Origin: Falsirhodobacter flavus
Lineage (GTDB): Bacteria; Pseudomonadota; Alphaproteobacteria; Rhodobacterales; Rhodobacteraceae
DNA length: 64,000 nt
Assembly: GCA_029846755.1 (NCBI GenBank)
Contig: JARWBI010000001.1
Span: 620,001 to 684,000, forward strand
Reading direction: 5' to 3'
In this document: positions 7,974 to 19,308 of the stretch, piece by piece
Position numbering within the stretch: position 1 is the stretch's first letter
How the letters are laid out: each line of letters starts with the position of its first letter
Notes under the pieces: model-generated
What the model was told of the DNA's origin: nothing
Seen by the model: the letters and a program-made list of their open reading frames with translations, nothing else
Databases searched by the model: none
Made by a program: the position numbers and the translations under genes

Positions 7974-10900
7974 TCACTCTGCCGCGACGCGCAGGCGCGA
8001 TCGCAGATCCGCGATCTCTGCCGCCAGTTCTTCGGGGGCGGGGCTGGGCGGCTCGTCTTCCTTGGGTCCGATGAAGCGCCCAAGGGCGCGTGTCATCACC
8101 CGCGACAGATCATCCATGATCAGAAAGAACGACGGGACGACCACAAGGCTGAGGATGGTCGAGACGATGATCCCGCCGATCACCGCATTCGCCATCGGCG
8201 CGCGGAACGCCCCACCCGCGCCGATGCCCAGTGCCGAGGGCAGCATCCCCGCCGACATCGCGATCGACGTCATGACGATCGGCTGGGCGCGCTTGTGCCC
8301 GGCCTCCATCACCGCCTCCAGCCGCTCCATCCCCTGCGCCTTCATCTCGATGGCGAAATCGATCAGCAGGATGGCGTTCTTGGTCACGATCCCCATCAGC
8401 ATCAGGATGCCGATCAGCACCGGCATCGACATCGGCTCCCCGGTCAGGATCAGCGCGGCGGCGACGCCCCCAATGGCAAGCGGCAGCGACAGAAGGATGG
8501 TGAAGGGCTGGATCACCGATTTGAACAGCAGGATCAGCACGGTCAGCACGAGCATCAGCCCCATGACCATCGCATTGCCGAAGCTGGCGGTCATCTCGGC
8601 CTGAACCTCGGCATCGCCCGAGGTCTGGATGCGGACCGATGCCGGAAGATCCACATCTGCCGCAATCTCGTTGACCCGCTGGGTTGCCGAGCCGAGCGCG
8701 ACGCCCGGCGGCAGGTTCGCGCCGATGGTGGCACGCCGTTCGCGGTTCAGGCGCTCGATCATGCTCGGGCCGTCCGCGATGGCTATATCCGCCACCGACG
8801 AGAGTGGCACCGTCCCCTGCGCCGTCGGAACCCGAAGCGCGGCAAGGGCGGCCAGATCGGCCCGCGCGTCGGTGGCAAGCTGCACCCGCACCGGAATCTG
8901 CCGGTCGTCCAGCGTGATCTTGGCCAGCGCCGCGTCCAGATCGCCGATGGTGGCGACGCGGACGGTCTGGGCGATGGCCTCGGTCGTGACGCCAAGGCGG
9001 GCGGCTTCCTCGGGGCGGGGGGTGATCTGCAATTCGGGCCGGGGCAGGGCACCTTCGGAGGCGACATGCGCCAGAAGCGGATCGCCCCGCAACGCGCCCT
9101 CCAGATCGGCGACCGCGCGGTTCAGGTCGGCTTGATTGTCGGACAGGATCGAAAACGAGATGTCCCGCTCGCCCCGGTCGTTCAGTTTGAAGGCGCGGAT
9201 GTCGGGGATCGCGGCAAGACGCTCGAACATCTGCGCCTCGATCGCCGCTTGCGACGGGCGGCTTTGATGCCAAAGCGAGGCGAAGGACGTGTCCAGCGGG
9301 TCCAGAAGCACGATGAAGGAAGCGCGGCGGACGTCCAGATCGCCGGTGGGCGACGTGCCGCCCGTCACCAGGATGTCGAGCACACCCGGAATGTCCTGGA
9401 TCGCCGCCGCCATGGCCTGCGTTGCAGCATCGGTATCGGCCAGTGTCGCGCCGGGGGGCAGTTCGACATTGACCGGGATGCGGCCCACATCCTCGGCCGG
9501 AAGGAAGCTGCCGGGGATTTGCAACATGAAATGGACCGACACCGCCAGCACGCCGATGGCCGCCAGAAGCGTCGCGTATTTCCACCGCAGCGTCACGCGC
9601 ACCAGCCGCAGATAGGTCCGCATCAAGGGGCCGTCCTTGACCTCATGCGCGGCATCGCCGGGGCGCATCAGGTAAGCCGCCATCATCGGTGTGATGAGCC
9701 GCGCCACAAGCAGCGAGAAGCCGACAGAGATCGCGACCGTCAGCCCGAACTGGCTGAAATACTGGCCCGGAATGCCGGGCATGAACGATACCGGCACGAA
9801 GACGGCGATGATGGTGAAAGTGGTGGCGATCACCGCCAGCCCGATCTCGTCCGCCGCGTCGATGGCGGCGCGGTAAGGGGTCTTGCCCATGCGGATGTGG
9901 CGGGCGATGTTTTCGACCTCGACGATGGCGTCATCGACCAGGATGCCCGTCGCCAACGTGATCGCAAGAAAGCTGACGAGGTTCAGCGAGAAGCCTAGCA
10001 GGTCCATCACCCAGAATGTCGGAATGGCCGACAGCGGCAACGCCACGGCGGCGATCAGCGTCGCGCGCCAGTTGCGCAGAAAGGCCAGCACCACCAGAAC
10101 CGCCAGCACCGCGCCTTCGATCAGAGTGTGCAGCGCGGTGTCGTAATTGCCGCGCGTGTATTCGACCTGCGTATCGACCAGCGTGATGGCGGCGTCCGTG
10201 TTCAGCCCCGCCAGCGTTTCCTCGACCACGTTTTCGACCGAGACTTCGGACGCGCCCTTGGCCCGGAAGACGGCGAAGGTCACGACCTGCTGGCCGTTCA
10301 TCCGCACGAAGCTGCGCGGCTCCTCGTATCCGTCGATCACGGTGCCAAGGTCGGACAGCCGCACACGCTGGCCGTTCGGCAGGGCAATGGTGGTGGCCGC
10401 CAGCGCCTCGACGCTCAAGGCGCCGCCCAAGGTGCGGATCGCCTGTTCCGCCGGGCCAATCTCCGCCCGCCCCCCGCCAAGATTGACGTTCGTCGCGCGC
10501 ACCTGCTGGCTGACCTGCGCCGCCGTGATGCCGTGGCTGTCCAGCCGTGCGGGGTCCAATTCCACCCGCACCTCGCGGTCGGCGCCGCCCTGACGTTCGA
10601 CCTTGCCGATGCCCGGACGGCCCTGAAGCGCGCGGATGACGGTGTCGTCCACGAACCACGACAGCTCCTCCAGCACCATGCCGGGGTTCGACACGGCATA
10701 GGTCAGGATCGCCTGCCCCTCGACATCTACGCGCGTGACGATGGGGCTTTCGATATCCTGCGGCAGATCGGCAAGGATCTGGTCGACCTTGTCCTTGGTA
10801 TCCTGCACGGCCTGATCGGTCGGCACCTCCATGCGGAATTCGACCAGCGTCTGGCTTTGCCCATCCGCGACGGTCGATGTGACGTTCTTGACCCCGGCGA

Positions 10901-11120
10901 TGCCCGCGACGGCATCCTCGATTTCCCGCGTCACCTGCGCTTCCAGTTCCGAAGGCGACGCGCCGGGTTGGGCGACGGTCACGGCCACCAGCGGCACGTC
11001 GATATTCGGAAAGCGCGTGATCGGCAGCGCGTTGAAGCTCTGCCACCCCAGCACCGTCAGCAGCACGAAACACAGGATCGGCGCGACCGGGTTGCGGATC
11101 GACCAGGCCGAGAAATTCAT
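7974..11120 (-). CDS. RND efflux pump inner-membrane transporter (HAE1/AcrB family)
   Basis: A 1048-aa proton-driven exporter that works with the adjacent membrane fusion protein and a TolC-like channel not found here. It has the duplicated RND layout: TM1 at residues 10-30 (FSAWSIRNPVAPIL opening), a large periplasmic loop with PGASPSELEAQVTREIED, TM2-6 between about 330 and 490, and a second half with the same plan. The proton-relay aspartates are visible in TM4 as LVDDAIVEVEN (Asp396/397). Length is typical. The ATG overlaps the end of the fusion-protein gene (ATGA). Substrates cannot be predicted. Confidence 0.93.
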   Translation of the reverse strand: MNFSAWSIRNPVAPILCFVLLTVLGWQSFNALPITRFPNIDVPLVAVTVAQPGASPSELEAQVTREIEDAVAGIAGVKNVTSTVADGQSQTLVEFRMEVPTDQAVQDTKDKVDQILADLPQDIESPIVTRVDVEGQAILTYAVSNPGMVLEELSWFVDDTVIRALQGRPGIGKVERQGGADREVRVELDPARLDSHGITAAQVSQQVRATNVNLGGGRAEIGPAEQAIRTLGGALSVEALAATTIALPNGQRVRLSDLGTVIDGYEEPRSFVRMNGQQVVTFAVFRAKGASEVSVENVVEETLAGLNTDAAITLVDTQVEYTRGNYDTALHTLIEGAVLAVLVVLAFLRNWRATLIAAVALPLSAIPTFWVMDLLGFSLNLVSFLAITLATGILVDDAIVEVENIARHIRMGKTPYRAAIDAADEIGLAVIATTFTIIAVFVPVSFMPGIPGQYFSQFGLTVAISVGFSLLVARLITPMMAAYLMRPGDAAHEVKDGPLMRTYLRLVRVTLRWKYATLLAAIGVLAVSVHFMLQIPGSFLPAEDVGRIPVNVELPPGATLADTDAATQAMAAAIQDIPGVLDILVTGGTSPTGDLDVRRASFIVLLDPLDTSFASLWHQSRPSQAAIEAQMFERLAAIPDIRAFKLNDRGERDISFSILSDNQADLNRAVADLEGALRGDPLLAHVASEGALPRPELQITPRPEEAARLGVTTEAIAQTVRVATIGDLDAALAKITLDDRQIPVRVQLATDARADLAALAALRVPTAQGTVPLSSVADIAIADGPSMIERLNRERRATIGANLPPGVALGSATQRVNEIAADVDLPASVRIQTSGDAEVQAEMTASFGNAMVMGLMLVLTVLILLFKSVIQPFTILLSLPLAIGGVAAALILTGEPMSMPVLIGILMLMGIVTKNAILLIDFAIEMKAQGMERLEAVMEAGHKRAQPIVMTSIAMSAGMLPSALGIGAGGAFRAPMANAVIGGIIVSTILSLVVVPSFFLIMDDLSRVMTRALGRFIGPKEDEPPSPAPEELAAEIADLRSRLRVAAE

Positions 11121-12241
11121 CGCCGCACCGGGGTGATGCGGTCGCCCTCGCGCACGAAGGCTCCGGCCTTGGCGACGACCTCGGTTCCGACTTCGGGGCC
11201 GATGACCTCGACCAGCGCCCCGTCGCGGATGCCGGGCGTGACGCCCATCCGCCGGACGGTGCCGCCCTCGACGGCCAGGACATAACCGCCCTCGGCATCC
11301 TGTCCGAGCGCGGTGGTGGGGATCGCCAGCGCCTGCGCCTCGGCGATCAGGATTTCGGCGCGGGCGAACATGCCCGCCCGCAACCCCGGCGCTTCGACGG
11401 AGATGCGCACACGGCCAAGCCGCGTGGCCTCGTCGATGCGCGGCTCCACCAGACGCACGGTTCCGTCCAGCGCATCGCCCGCGAGGGGCATGAGCCGCAC
11501 CTTCTGGCCCGGAGCGATGCGCATCAGATCGCCCTCCGCCACATCGGCGCGCAGTTCCAGCGCACCGTCGCGGATCAGCGTGAACATCGGAGCCGCCTGC
11601 GCCGTGGCGATCACCCCGATCAACGCGTTGCGCTCCACCACCTCGCCCGCGACGGGGGCGACGACCTCGGTGCGGGTCAGTTGAAGGTCGATATTCGCGA
11701 TCTGCGCATCCGCCAGCGCGACCTGCGCGCGCGCGGCCTCCACCGCTTCGGCAGCCGCGTTCAGGCGGGCTTCGGCGGATATGGCGTTGGCCTCGGCCGT
11801 GTCGGCGCCCGCCTGCGATGATGCGCCCTGTGTTCGAAGGGCGGCAGTGCGGTCCGCGACGCGGCGTGCCTCGGACGCGTTGGCGCGCGCCTCGGCCACC
11901 TGCGCCTCGCCCTGCGCGACGGCCGCGACCGAAGCGGCGCGGGATGCCGCAAGCTCGCCCCGCTGCAATTCGAGCGTTGCGGCCGACAGGCGTGCGAGCG
12001 TCTGGCCCGTGGCCACGCGGTCGCCGACCTCGGCCTCCAGCGCCTCGATCGGCTGGCCTTCGATCAGCGGCTGGACCTGCACTTCTTCGACCGGCGCGAT
12101 GAGGCCGGAGGCAATGACGCGGTCGCGCAGGACCGTCTGCGCGACCGGCACGACGGTGATGGCGGGCGGCGCCGTATCGGCTGCACGGGCCATGGGGGCA
12201 AGCGCGACGGAAACCGCCAGCAGCAGCGTTTCAATCCGCAT
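11117..12241 (-). CDS. RND efflux periplasmic adaptor (membrane fusion protein)
   Basis: A 374-aa HlyD/AcrA-type adaptor that bridges the RND pump and an outer-membrane channel. The signal peptide MRIETLLLAVSVALAPMARA ends with a likely cleavage after ARA. A lipoyl-like half-motif follows (VEEVQVQPLIEGQPIEALEAEVGDRVATGQ), then an Ala/Glu-rich alpha-helical hairpin from about residue 95 to 185, the second lipoyl half (TEVVAPVAGEVVERNALIG) and beta-barrel segments. It begins 11 bp inside the upstream tetR gene and its end overlaps the RND gene, so all three genes are translationally coupled. Confidence 0.9.
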   Translation of the reverse strand: MRIETLLLAVSVALAPMARAADTAPPAITVVPVAQTVLRDRVIASGLIAPVEEVQVQPLIEGQPIEALEAEVGDRVATGQTLARLSAATLELQRGELAASRAASVAAVAQGEAQVAEARANASEARRVADRTAALRTQGASSQAGADTAEANAISAEARLNAAAEAVEAARAQVALADAQIANIDLQLTRTEVVAPVAGEVVERNALIGVIATAQAAPMFTLIRDGALELRADVAEGDLMRIAPGQKVRLMPLAGDALDGTVRLVEPRIDEATRLGRVRISVEAPGLRAGMFARAEILIAEAQALAIPTTALGQDAEGGYVLAVEGGTVRRMGVTPGIRDGALVEVIGPEVGTEVVAKAGAFVREGDRITPVRR

Positions 12242-12836
12242 GATGCGTCACCTCGTCCAGAAGCCCGTCGATCATCCGAAGCATCAGCGCGTCCACATCG
12301 GCGCGCGTTGCGGCGGCGCGGCTGATCGCGGTCGCCTTCACCGACATCACCACAACCCCCGCATGGGCGGTGAAGCGCGCGCGCGCCGCATCTTCGGGAA
12401 TGCGGGCGACATGGGCGAAGACCTCGATCAGCCGGTCGGTGATCCATGCCTCCATCCCGGTGCACAGGGCCGCGATCTCGGGCTTGCGCAGGGCGGCGGC
12501 GTTTATCTCGGCCCAGAGCGCGCCCTGATCCTCGGTCGTCAGGTGTCGGGCGATGGTGGTGCGAAGTTCCACCATCGGATCGCCGGCGGACATGATTCGG
12601 GCGAAATCGTCCTGAAACTCGCCCAGATCATGCGCGACCATCGCCTCGATAATGGCGCTTTTGGATCGGAAATAGCGATAGAAGTTCCCCGCGCTCATCC
12701 CGGATCCGCGGGCAAGATCCTGCATCGAGGCACCGTCGAATCCTTTCTCGACAAAGATATGCCGGATGGCGCGCAGGATTTCGGGGACGCGCAGATCGCC
12801 AGGACAGTTGCAATCGGATTGAGAATGAACGTTCAT
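12231..12836 (-). CDS. TetR-family repressor of the efflux operon
   Basis: A 201-aa regulator with a TetR N-terminal helix-turn-helix at about residues 18-65: ILRAIRHIFVEKGFDGASMQDLARGSGMSAGNFYRYFRSK. The C-terminal ligand domain is family-variable. The N-terminus carries an unusual DCNCPGD stretch just before the DNA-binding domain. It is the first gene of the tetR-adaptor-RND operon, and a perfect palindrome spans its own start codon, so autoregulation of the whole operon is likely. The effector is unknown. Confidence 0.88.
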   Translation of the reverse strand: MNVHSQSDCNCPGDLRVPEILRAIRHIFVEKGFDGASMQDLARGSGMSAGNFYRYFRSKSAIIEAMVAHDLGEFQDDFARIMSAGDPMVELRTTIARHLTTEDQGALWAEINAAALRKPEIAALCTGMEAWITDRLIEVFAHVARIPEDAARARFTAHAGVVVMSVKATAISRAAATRADVDALMLRMIDGLLDEVTHHAD

Positions 12837-12838
12837 TC
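12823..12838. promoter_or_regulatory. 16-bp palindromic operator over the tetR start codon
   Basis: GAATGAACGTTCATTC is a perfect inverted repeat centred at 12830/12831 and includes the tetR ATG (complement of 12834-12836). TetR operators upstream of efflux genes often have a TGAACGTTCA-like core. Binding here would block initiation of the tetR operon by its own product. Confidence 0.7.
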
Positions 12839-12882
12839 AGCAAGGATGCGTCAGAATCGTTTTTTGCGTCAAGTTCGCCACC

Positions 12883-12899
12883 TGCCGGATTAATCGGCA
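12883..12899. promoter_or_regulatory. Imperfect inverted repeat upstream of ureD
   Basis: TGCCGGATTAATCGGCA is a near-palindrome (arms TGCCG/CGGCA around an AT-rich ATTAAT core) in the 126-bp AT-rich gap between divergent tetR and ureD. It could be a regulator site for either gene; no regulator is assigned. Confidence 0.35.
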
Positions 12900-12962
12900 A
12901 AACCGCCCGCTTTTTAAACAAACCTGATTTTGTTCATTTAACGTTGTGATGGATTTCCCGGT

Positions 12963-13787
12963 ATGAACCTCCCCCCTTCGTCGCTTCGCCGGCTGGAACA
13001 CAGCCAGGGCGAGGCGCATGTGCGCATGAAGCTGCAATCCGGTGCGACCCGTCTGGCCGATCTGCGCCAGCAGGGCTCGGCCAAGGCCATCCTTCCCCGC
13101 GTCGGCGGCGTTCCGGAGGTGGTGTTTCTGAACACTTCGGGCGGGCTGACGGGCGGCGACAGGCTGGATCTGTCGCTGGCGCTGGAAGGCGGCTGCCACG
13201 CGGTCGCCACCACCCAGACCGCCGAGCGCGCCTATGATTCCGGCGGTTCCGAAGCGGTCGTCGCCATAAGACACAGCGTCGGTCAGGACGGATGGCTCGA
13301 TTGGCTTCCGCAGGAGACGATCCTTTATGACGGATCTTCCGTCACGCGCAGCACCGAGATCGCGCTGACGGGCCGCGCCGGATGCCTGATGCTGGAGATG
13401 GTCGTGCTGGGCCGCGCCGCCATGGGCGAGACGGTGGGGCGGCTGGCCTTCACCGATCGGCGGTCCGTTTTGCGCGACGGTGTGCCAGTGCTGATCGACC
13501 CGCTTTCCTTCGGCGACGAGGCGATCGCGGCGGGGGCGGGGTCTGCGATCCTCGGCGGCGCGCGGGCTTTTGCGACGCTGGCCATGGTCGGACCGGGCGC
13601 CGAGGATACGCTTGACGTCGCGCGCGGTGCGTTGGACATCCTTGGGGTGGAAGCGGCCGCCTCTGCCTTCGACGGCAAGCTGGTGGTGCGCATGCTTTCG
13701 CATGATGGCTGGCCGCTGCGCCGTCAGGTGGCGAAGGTGCTGAACGCGATGCGGGGCAGGGCGCTGCCGCGCGTCTGGCAGATATGA
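12963..13787 (+). CDS. ureD: Urease accessory protein UreD
   Basis: A 274-aa scaffold protein that binds apo-urease with UreF and UreG during nickel insertion. Family stretches include [26 protein letters not shown] (residues 55-75), the [11 protein letters not shown] segment and [15 protein letters not shown], all characteristic of UreD/UreH. The ribosome-binding site at the ATG is weak. It heads the urease operon, with seven bases to ureA. Its usual partners UreE, UreF and UreG are not encoded downstream. Confidence 0.93.
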   Translation: MNLPPSSLRRLEHSQGEAHVRMKLQSGATRLADLRQQGSAKAILPRVGGVPEVVFLNTSGGLTGGDRLDLSLALEGGCHAVATTQTAERAYDSGGSEAVVAIRHSVGQDGWLDWLPQETILYDGSSVTRSTEIALTGRAGCLMLEMVVLGRAAMGETVGRLAFTDRRSVLRDGVPVLIDPLSFGDEAIAAGAGSAILGGARAFATLAMVGPGAEDTLDVARGALDILGVEAAASAFDGKLVVRMLSHDGWPLRRQVAKVLNAMRGRALPRVWQI

Positions 13788-13794
13788 GGGACGC

Positions 13795-14097
13795 ATGAAC
13801 CTGACTCCGCGCGAAAAGGACAAGCTGCTGGTTTCGGTCGCGGCGATGGTCGCGCGGGGGCGGCTTGCGCGCGGCGTCAAGCTGAACCACCCCGAGGCGA
13901 TGGCGCTCATCACCGATTTCGTCGTCGAGGGCGCGCGCGACGGGCGCAGCGTCGCCGATCTGATGGAGGCGGGCGGGCATGTCGTCCGCGCCGATCAGTG
14001 CATGCCCGGCATCCCCGAGATGATCCACGCCATCCAGGTCGAGGCGACCTTTCCCGACGGCACCAAGCTGGTCACCGTCCATCACCCCATCCGCTGA
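13795..14097 (+). CDS. ureA: Urease gamma subunit
   Basis: The 100-aa gamma subunit of the urease (UreABC)3 complex. [37 protein letters not shown] and the C-terminal [19 protein letters not shown] are highly conserved in UreA. Length is exactly that of the family. It is embedded in the operon, seven bases after ureD and seven before ureB. Confidence 0.97.
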   Translation: MNLTPREKDKLLVSVAAMVARGRLARGVKLNHPEAMALITDFVVEGARDGRSVADLMEAGGHVVRADQCMPGIPEMIHAIQVEATFPDGTKLVTVHHPIR

Positions 14098-14104
14098 GGT
14101 TCTC

Positions 14105-14410
14105 ATGATCCCCGGAGAGATATTCCCAGCAGACGGCGAGATCACCCTGAACGAAGGGGCGACCGCGATCACGATCACCGTCGCCAATACGGGCGACCGT
14201 CCGGTGCAGGTCGGATCGCACTATCATTTCGCCGAAACCAATCCCGGCCTGTCCTTCGATCGCGAGGCGGCGCGCGGGCATCGTCTGGACATCGCCGCCG
14301 GAACGGCCGTCCGGTTCGAGCCGGGACAGACGCGTGAGGTGACGCTGGTTCCCTATCGCGGCACACGGCAGGTCTGGGGTTTCAACGGCAAGGTAATGGG
14401 GGCGCTGTGA
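14105..14410 (+). CDS. ureB: Urease beta subunit
   Basis: The 101-aa beta subunit, starting [18 protein letters not shown] and containing the conserved [17 protein letters not shown] and [16 protein letters not shown] stretches, ending at WGFNGKVMG. All these are standard UreB marks. The stop codon overlaps the start of the following small gene (TGATG), which indicates translational coupling within the operon. Confidence 0.97.
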   Translation: MIPGEIFPADGEITLNEGATAITITVANTGDRPVQVGSHYHFAETNPGLSFDREAARGHRLDIAAGTAVRFEPGQTREVTLVPYRGTRQVWGFNGKVMGAL

Positions 14411-14682
14411 TGAATCCGTGGTTCCAGACGGCGATGATGATGGTCGAGGCCCAGCAGGTCATCGCCCTGCGCATGATGGGCATGGCGGGCATCTGCCGCC
14501 CCGCCCCGACCGAGAATGCGCGCATGGTGACCGAGAAATTCGCCGCCGCAATGGCCGCGCAGCAGGCCGCATGGCTGGCGATGATGACCGGGCGCTCGCC
14601 CTATGCCGCCGCAGTGAAGCCGGTGCGGGCCAAGACCCGCGCCAATGCCCGCCGCCTGACCAAAGCGGCGCTGAAGGGATAG
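14410..14682 (+). CDS. Small Met/Ala-rich protein within the urease operon
   Basis: A 90-aa protein of unknown function between ureB and ureC. The N-terminal half is methionine-rich and helical (QTAMMMVEAQQVIALRMMGMAG), with eleven Met in the first 50 residues. The C-terminal third is Lys/Arg-rich (VRAKTRANARRLTK). There is no signal peptide. The start is ATG at 14410 overlapping the ureB stop; a GTG one codon earlier is possible. It ends three bases before ureC, so it is co-translated with urease. Small proteins of this look in Rhodobacterales are sometimes annotated antifreeze or phasin-like, without functional proof. A role in urease assembly or metal handling is only inference from position. 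Confidence 0.8.
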   Translation: MNPWFQTAMMMVEAQQVIALRMMGMAGICRPAPTENARMVTEKFAAAMAAQQAAWLAMMTGRSPYAAAVKPVRAKTRANARRLTKAALKG

Positions 14683-14685
14683 ACG

Positions 14686-16377
<1,692 letters not shown>

Positions 16378-17441
16378 CGGGGCGGCGCGGTCCAGCGAAA
16401 GTCGGCTGCGCGAAAAGCGGATCGGGGTGCGAAGTCCGGGGATGCCATCCGGCGCGATCTGCATTCCGCGCGCGATGACCTGCGGGTCGGCCAGCGCATC
16501 GGCGACGGTGTTGATCGGACCGCCGGGGATGCCCGCCGCCTCCATCGCGGCGATCAGGTCGTCGCGGCGGCGCTGCCCGGTGCGGGCGGCCAGAAGCGCG
16601 GTCAGCGCCTCGCGATCCTCGACCCGGCCCGGATTGGTGGCCCAGCGCGGATCGGGGGTCATATCCAGCACTCGGCACAGGGCGGCGAACTGCCTGTCGT
16701 TGCCGCAGGCGACGATCAGGTGGCCGTCGCTGGCGGGGAACACCTGATACGGCACGATATTGGGATGCGCGTTGCCCATCCGCGTCGGCGTCCTGCCCGC
16801 CAGATGGTTCATCGCCTGATTGGCCAGTGCCGCCACGCCGCAATCCAGCAGCGCAAGGTCCACCTGCTGCCCAAGCCCCGAGCGTTCGCGTTCCGCCAGC
16901 GCCGCCTGAATCCCGATCACGCCGTAAAGCCCGGTCAGAATGTCGATCCATGCGACACCGATCTTCTGCGGCTCGCCCGCCGGATCGCCGGTCAGGTCCA
17001 TGATGCCGCACATGCCTTGGATCAGGAAGTCATAGCCCGGACGGCTGGAATACGGCCCGTCCTGCCCGAACCCGGTGATCGAGGCATAGACGAGGCGCGG
17101 GTTGATCGCCGAGAGCGTCCCGTAATCCAGCCCGTATTTCGCGAGCCCGCCGGGGCGGAAATTTTCGACTACCACATCGGCAGTGCGGATCAGATCGACC
17201 ACCTGCGCCAGTTGTGCCGGATCGTTGAAATCGCACGTCAGCGAGGACTTTCCCCGGTTCGCCGCATGGAAATAAGCGGCGGAGCCTTCGATGAAGGGCG
17301 GCCCCCAGGTGCGGGTGTCGTCGCCCTCGGGGGACTCGACCTTTACCACATCGGCGCCCAGATCGGCCAGCGTCTGCCCGATCCACGGACCCGCAAGGAT
17401 GCGGGCCAGTTCGACCACCTTCAGCCCGTGCAGCGGCGTCA

Positions 17442-18632
17442 TCAGAAGAACGCCTGCAAACCCGTGATCGCGCGGCCGAGGATCAGCGCGTGGACGTCAT
17501 GCGTGCCTTCGTATGTATTCACGGTTTCCAGGTTGATCATGTGGCGCATGATCTGGAACTCCTCGGAAATGCCGTTGCCGCCGTGCATGTCGCGGGCCAT
17601 GCGCGCGATCTCCAGCGCCTTGCCGCAATTGTTGCGTTTGACGATGGAGATCATTTCCGGCGCGGCCTGCGCCTCGTCCAGCAGACGGCCCACGCGCAGC
17701 GATGCCTGAAGGCCCAGCGACACCTCGGTCAGCATGTTCGCCAGTTTCAGCTGGTGAAGCTGCGTCTGCGCCAGTGGCTTGCCGAACTGCTTGCGGTCCA
17801 GTCCGTATTGGCGGGCGGCGTGGAAACAGAACTCCGCCGCGCCCATCACCCCCCACGAGATGCCATAGCGCGCGCGATTCAGACAGCCGAACGGGCCTTT
17901 CAGCCCTTTTATGTCCAGCATCGCATCTTCCGGCACCTCTACATCCTGCATCACCACCTCGCCGGTGATCGAGGCCCGGAGCGAGAGCTTGCCGCCGATC
18001 TTGGGTGCCGACAGGCCGGGCATCCCCTTTTCCAGCACGAAGCCCCGGATCACACCGTCGCATTTGGCCCAGATGACGAAGACATCGGCGATGGGGGCGT
18101 TGGAAATCCACGTCTTGGTGCCGTTCAGGACATAGCCGTTCGCGGTCTTCCTGGCGGTGGTCTTCATCCCCGCCGGGTCCGATCCCGCATCGGGTTCGGT
18201 CAGCCCGAAACAGCCGATCCATTCGCCCGAGGCCAGTTTCGGCAGGTATCTGCGCCGCTGCGCGTCCGACCCATAGGCATGGATCGGATACATCACGAGG
18301 CTGGACTGCACCGACATCATCGACCGATAGCCGCTGTCCACCCGCTCCACCTCGCGGGCGATCAGGCCATAGGCGACATAGCTGGCGCCAAGGCCGCCAT
18401 ATTCCTCGGGGATGGTCACGCCCAGAAGGCCCATCGCGCCCATCTCGCGGAAGATCGCGGGGTCGGTTTCCGCTTCGGCATAGGCGCGAATGACGCGCGG
18501 TTGCAGCTTGTCCTGGGCATAGGAGCGGGCCGCATCGCGCAGCATCCGCTCCTCCTCGGTCAGTTGATCCTCCAGCCGGAAGGGGTCTTCCCAGTCGAAA
18601 CGGTTCAGGTCGGGTGCGTCCTTGGCTTTCAT
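17442..18632 (-). CDS. gcdH: Glutaryl-CoA dehydrogenase
   Basis: A 396-aa FAD acyl-CoA dehydrogenase that converts glutaryl-CoA to crotonyl-CoA. The N-terminal [34 protein letters not shown] (substrate site), [14 protein letters not shown] and [12 protein letters not shown] (FAD site) and the C-terminal [20 protein letters not shown] (catalytic Glu) match the GcdH branch rather than general acyl-CoA dehydrogenases. AGGAGG lies six bases before the ATG. It sits 22 bp downstream of metI and overlaps the CoA-transferase gene. Confidence 0.95.
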   Translation of the reverse strand: MKAKDAPDLNRFDWEDPFRLEDQLTEEERMLRDAARSYAQDKLQPRVIRAYAEAETDPAIFREMGAMGLLGVTIPEEYGGLGASYVAYGLIAREVERVDSGYRSMMSVQSSLVMYPIHAYGSDAQRRRYLPKLASGEWIGCFGLTEPDAGSDPAGMKTTARKTANGYVLNGTKTWISNAPIADVFVIWAKCDGVIRGFVLEKGMPGLSAPKIGGKLSLRASITGEVVMQDVEVPEDAMLDIKGLKGPFGCLNRARYGISWGVMGAAEFCFHAARQYGLDRKQFGKPLAQTQLHQLKLANMLTEVSLGLQASLRVGRLLDEAQAAPEMISIVKRNNCGKALEIARMARDMHGGNGISEEFQIMRHMINLETVNTYEGTHDVHALILGRAITGLQAFF

Positions 18633-18654
18633 CGCGGTCCTCCTGAACGGGAGG

Positions 18655-19308
18655 TTAGCGGTGATCGATCCTGCGCGCCAGCCAGTCGCCGATCCATTGG
18701 ATGCCGCAGACCAGCACGATCAGGATGACCACGACGGACACCATCACCTCGGTCTGAAACCGCTGGTAGCCATAGCGGATGGCGATGTCGCCAAGCCCGC
18801 CCGCGCCGACCGCGCCCGCCATGGCCGAAGCGCCGATCAGGGTCACCAGCGTGACCGTGAAGCCCGACACGATCCCCGGCAGCGATTCCGGGATCAGCAC
18901 CTCGCGCAGTATGGTCCAGCGCGTCGCGCCCATGCTGCGGGCGGCGTCGATCAGCGGACGTTCCACCTCGCGCAAGCTGACCTCGGCCACGCGGGCGAAA
19001 TAGGGGGCGGCGGCGATGGTCAGCGGCACAATGGCCGCCCAGATGCCGATGGCCGATCCGACCAGAAGGCGGGTCAGCGGAATCAGTGCGACCAGCAGGA
19101 TGATGAACGGCACGGACCGAAGCGCGTTCACGATGCCGCCAAGGATGCGGTTCACGGCCACCGCCTCGAATATCCCGCCGCGGTCGGTGGTCACGAGGAT
19201 CAGCGCCAGCGGCAGCCCGATCAGGAACGACAGCGCGCCCGAGATGCCGGTCATGATGATCGTTTCGTTCAGGCCGCGCAGCAGCAGATCAAACATCGCC
19301 TGGGACAT
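18655..19308 (-). CDS. metI: D-/L-methionine ABC transporter permease MetI
   Basis: A 217-aa permease with about five membrane spans. [48 protein letters not shown] and the EAA-type loop [25 protein letters not shown] are characteristic of MetI. The start at 19308 overlaps the end of metN by 20 bp; an internal Met four codons later would reduce the overlap. Forms the MetNIQ importer with its two upstream neighbours. Confidence 0.94.
   Translation of the reverse strand: MSQAMFDLLLRGLNETIIMTGISGALSFLIGLPLALILVTTDRGGIFEAVAVNRILGGIVNALRSVPFIILLVALIPLTRLLVGSAIGIWAAIVPLTIAAAPYFARVAEVSLREVERPLIDAARSMGATRWTILREVLIPESLPGIVSGFTVTLVTLIGASAMAGAVGAGGLGDIAIRYGYQRFQTEVMVSVVVILIVLVCGIQWIGDWLARRIDHR

Noticed and set aside
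8295-9998. Open frame of 567 codons opposite the RND gene
   Set aside because: Antisense shadow, His/Arg/Gln-rich, no start signal and no family match.
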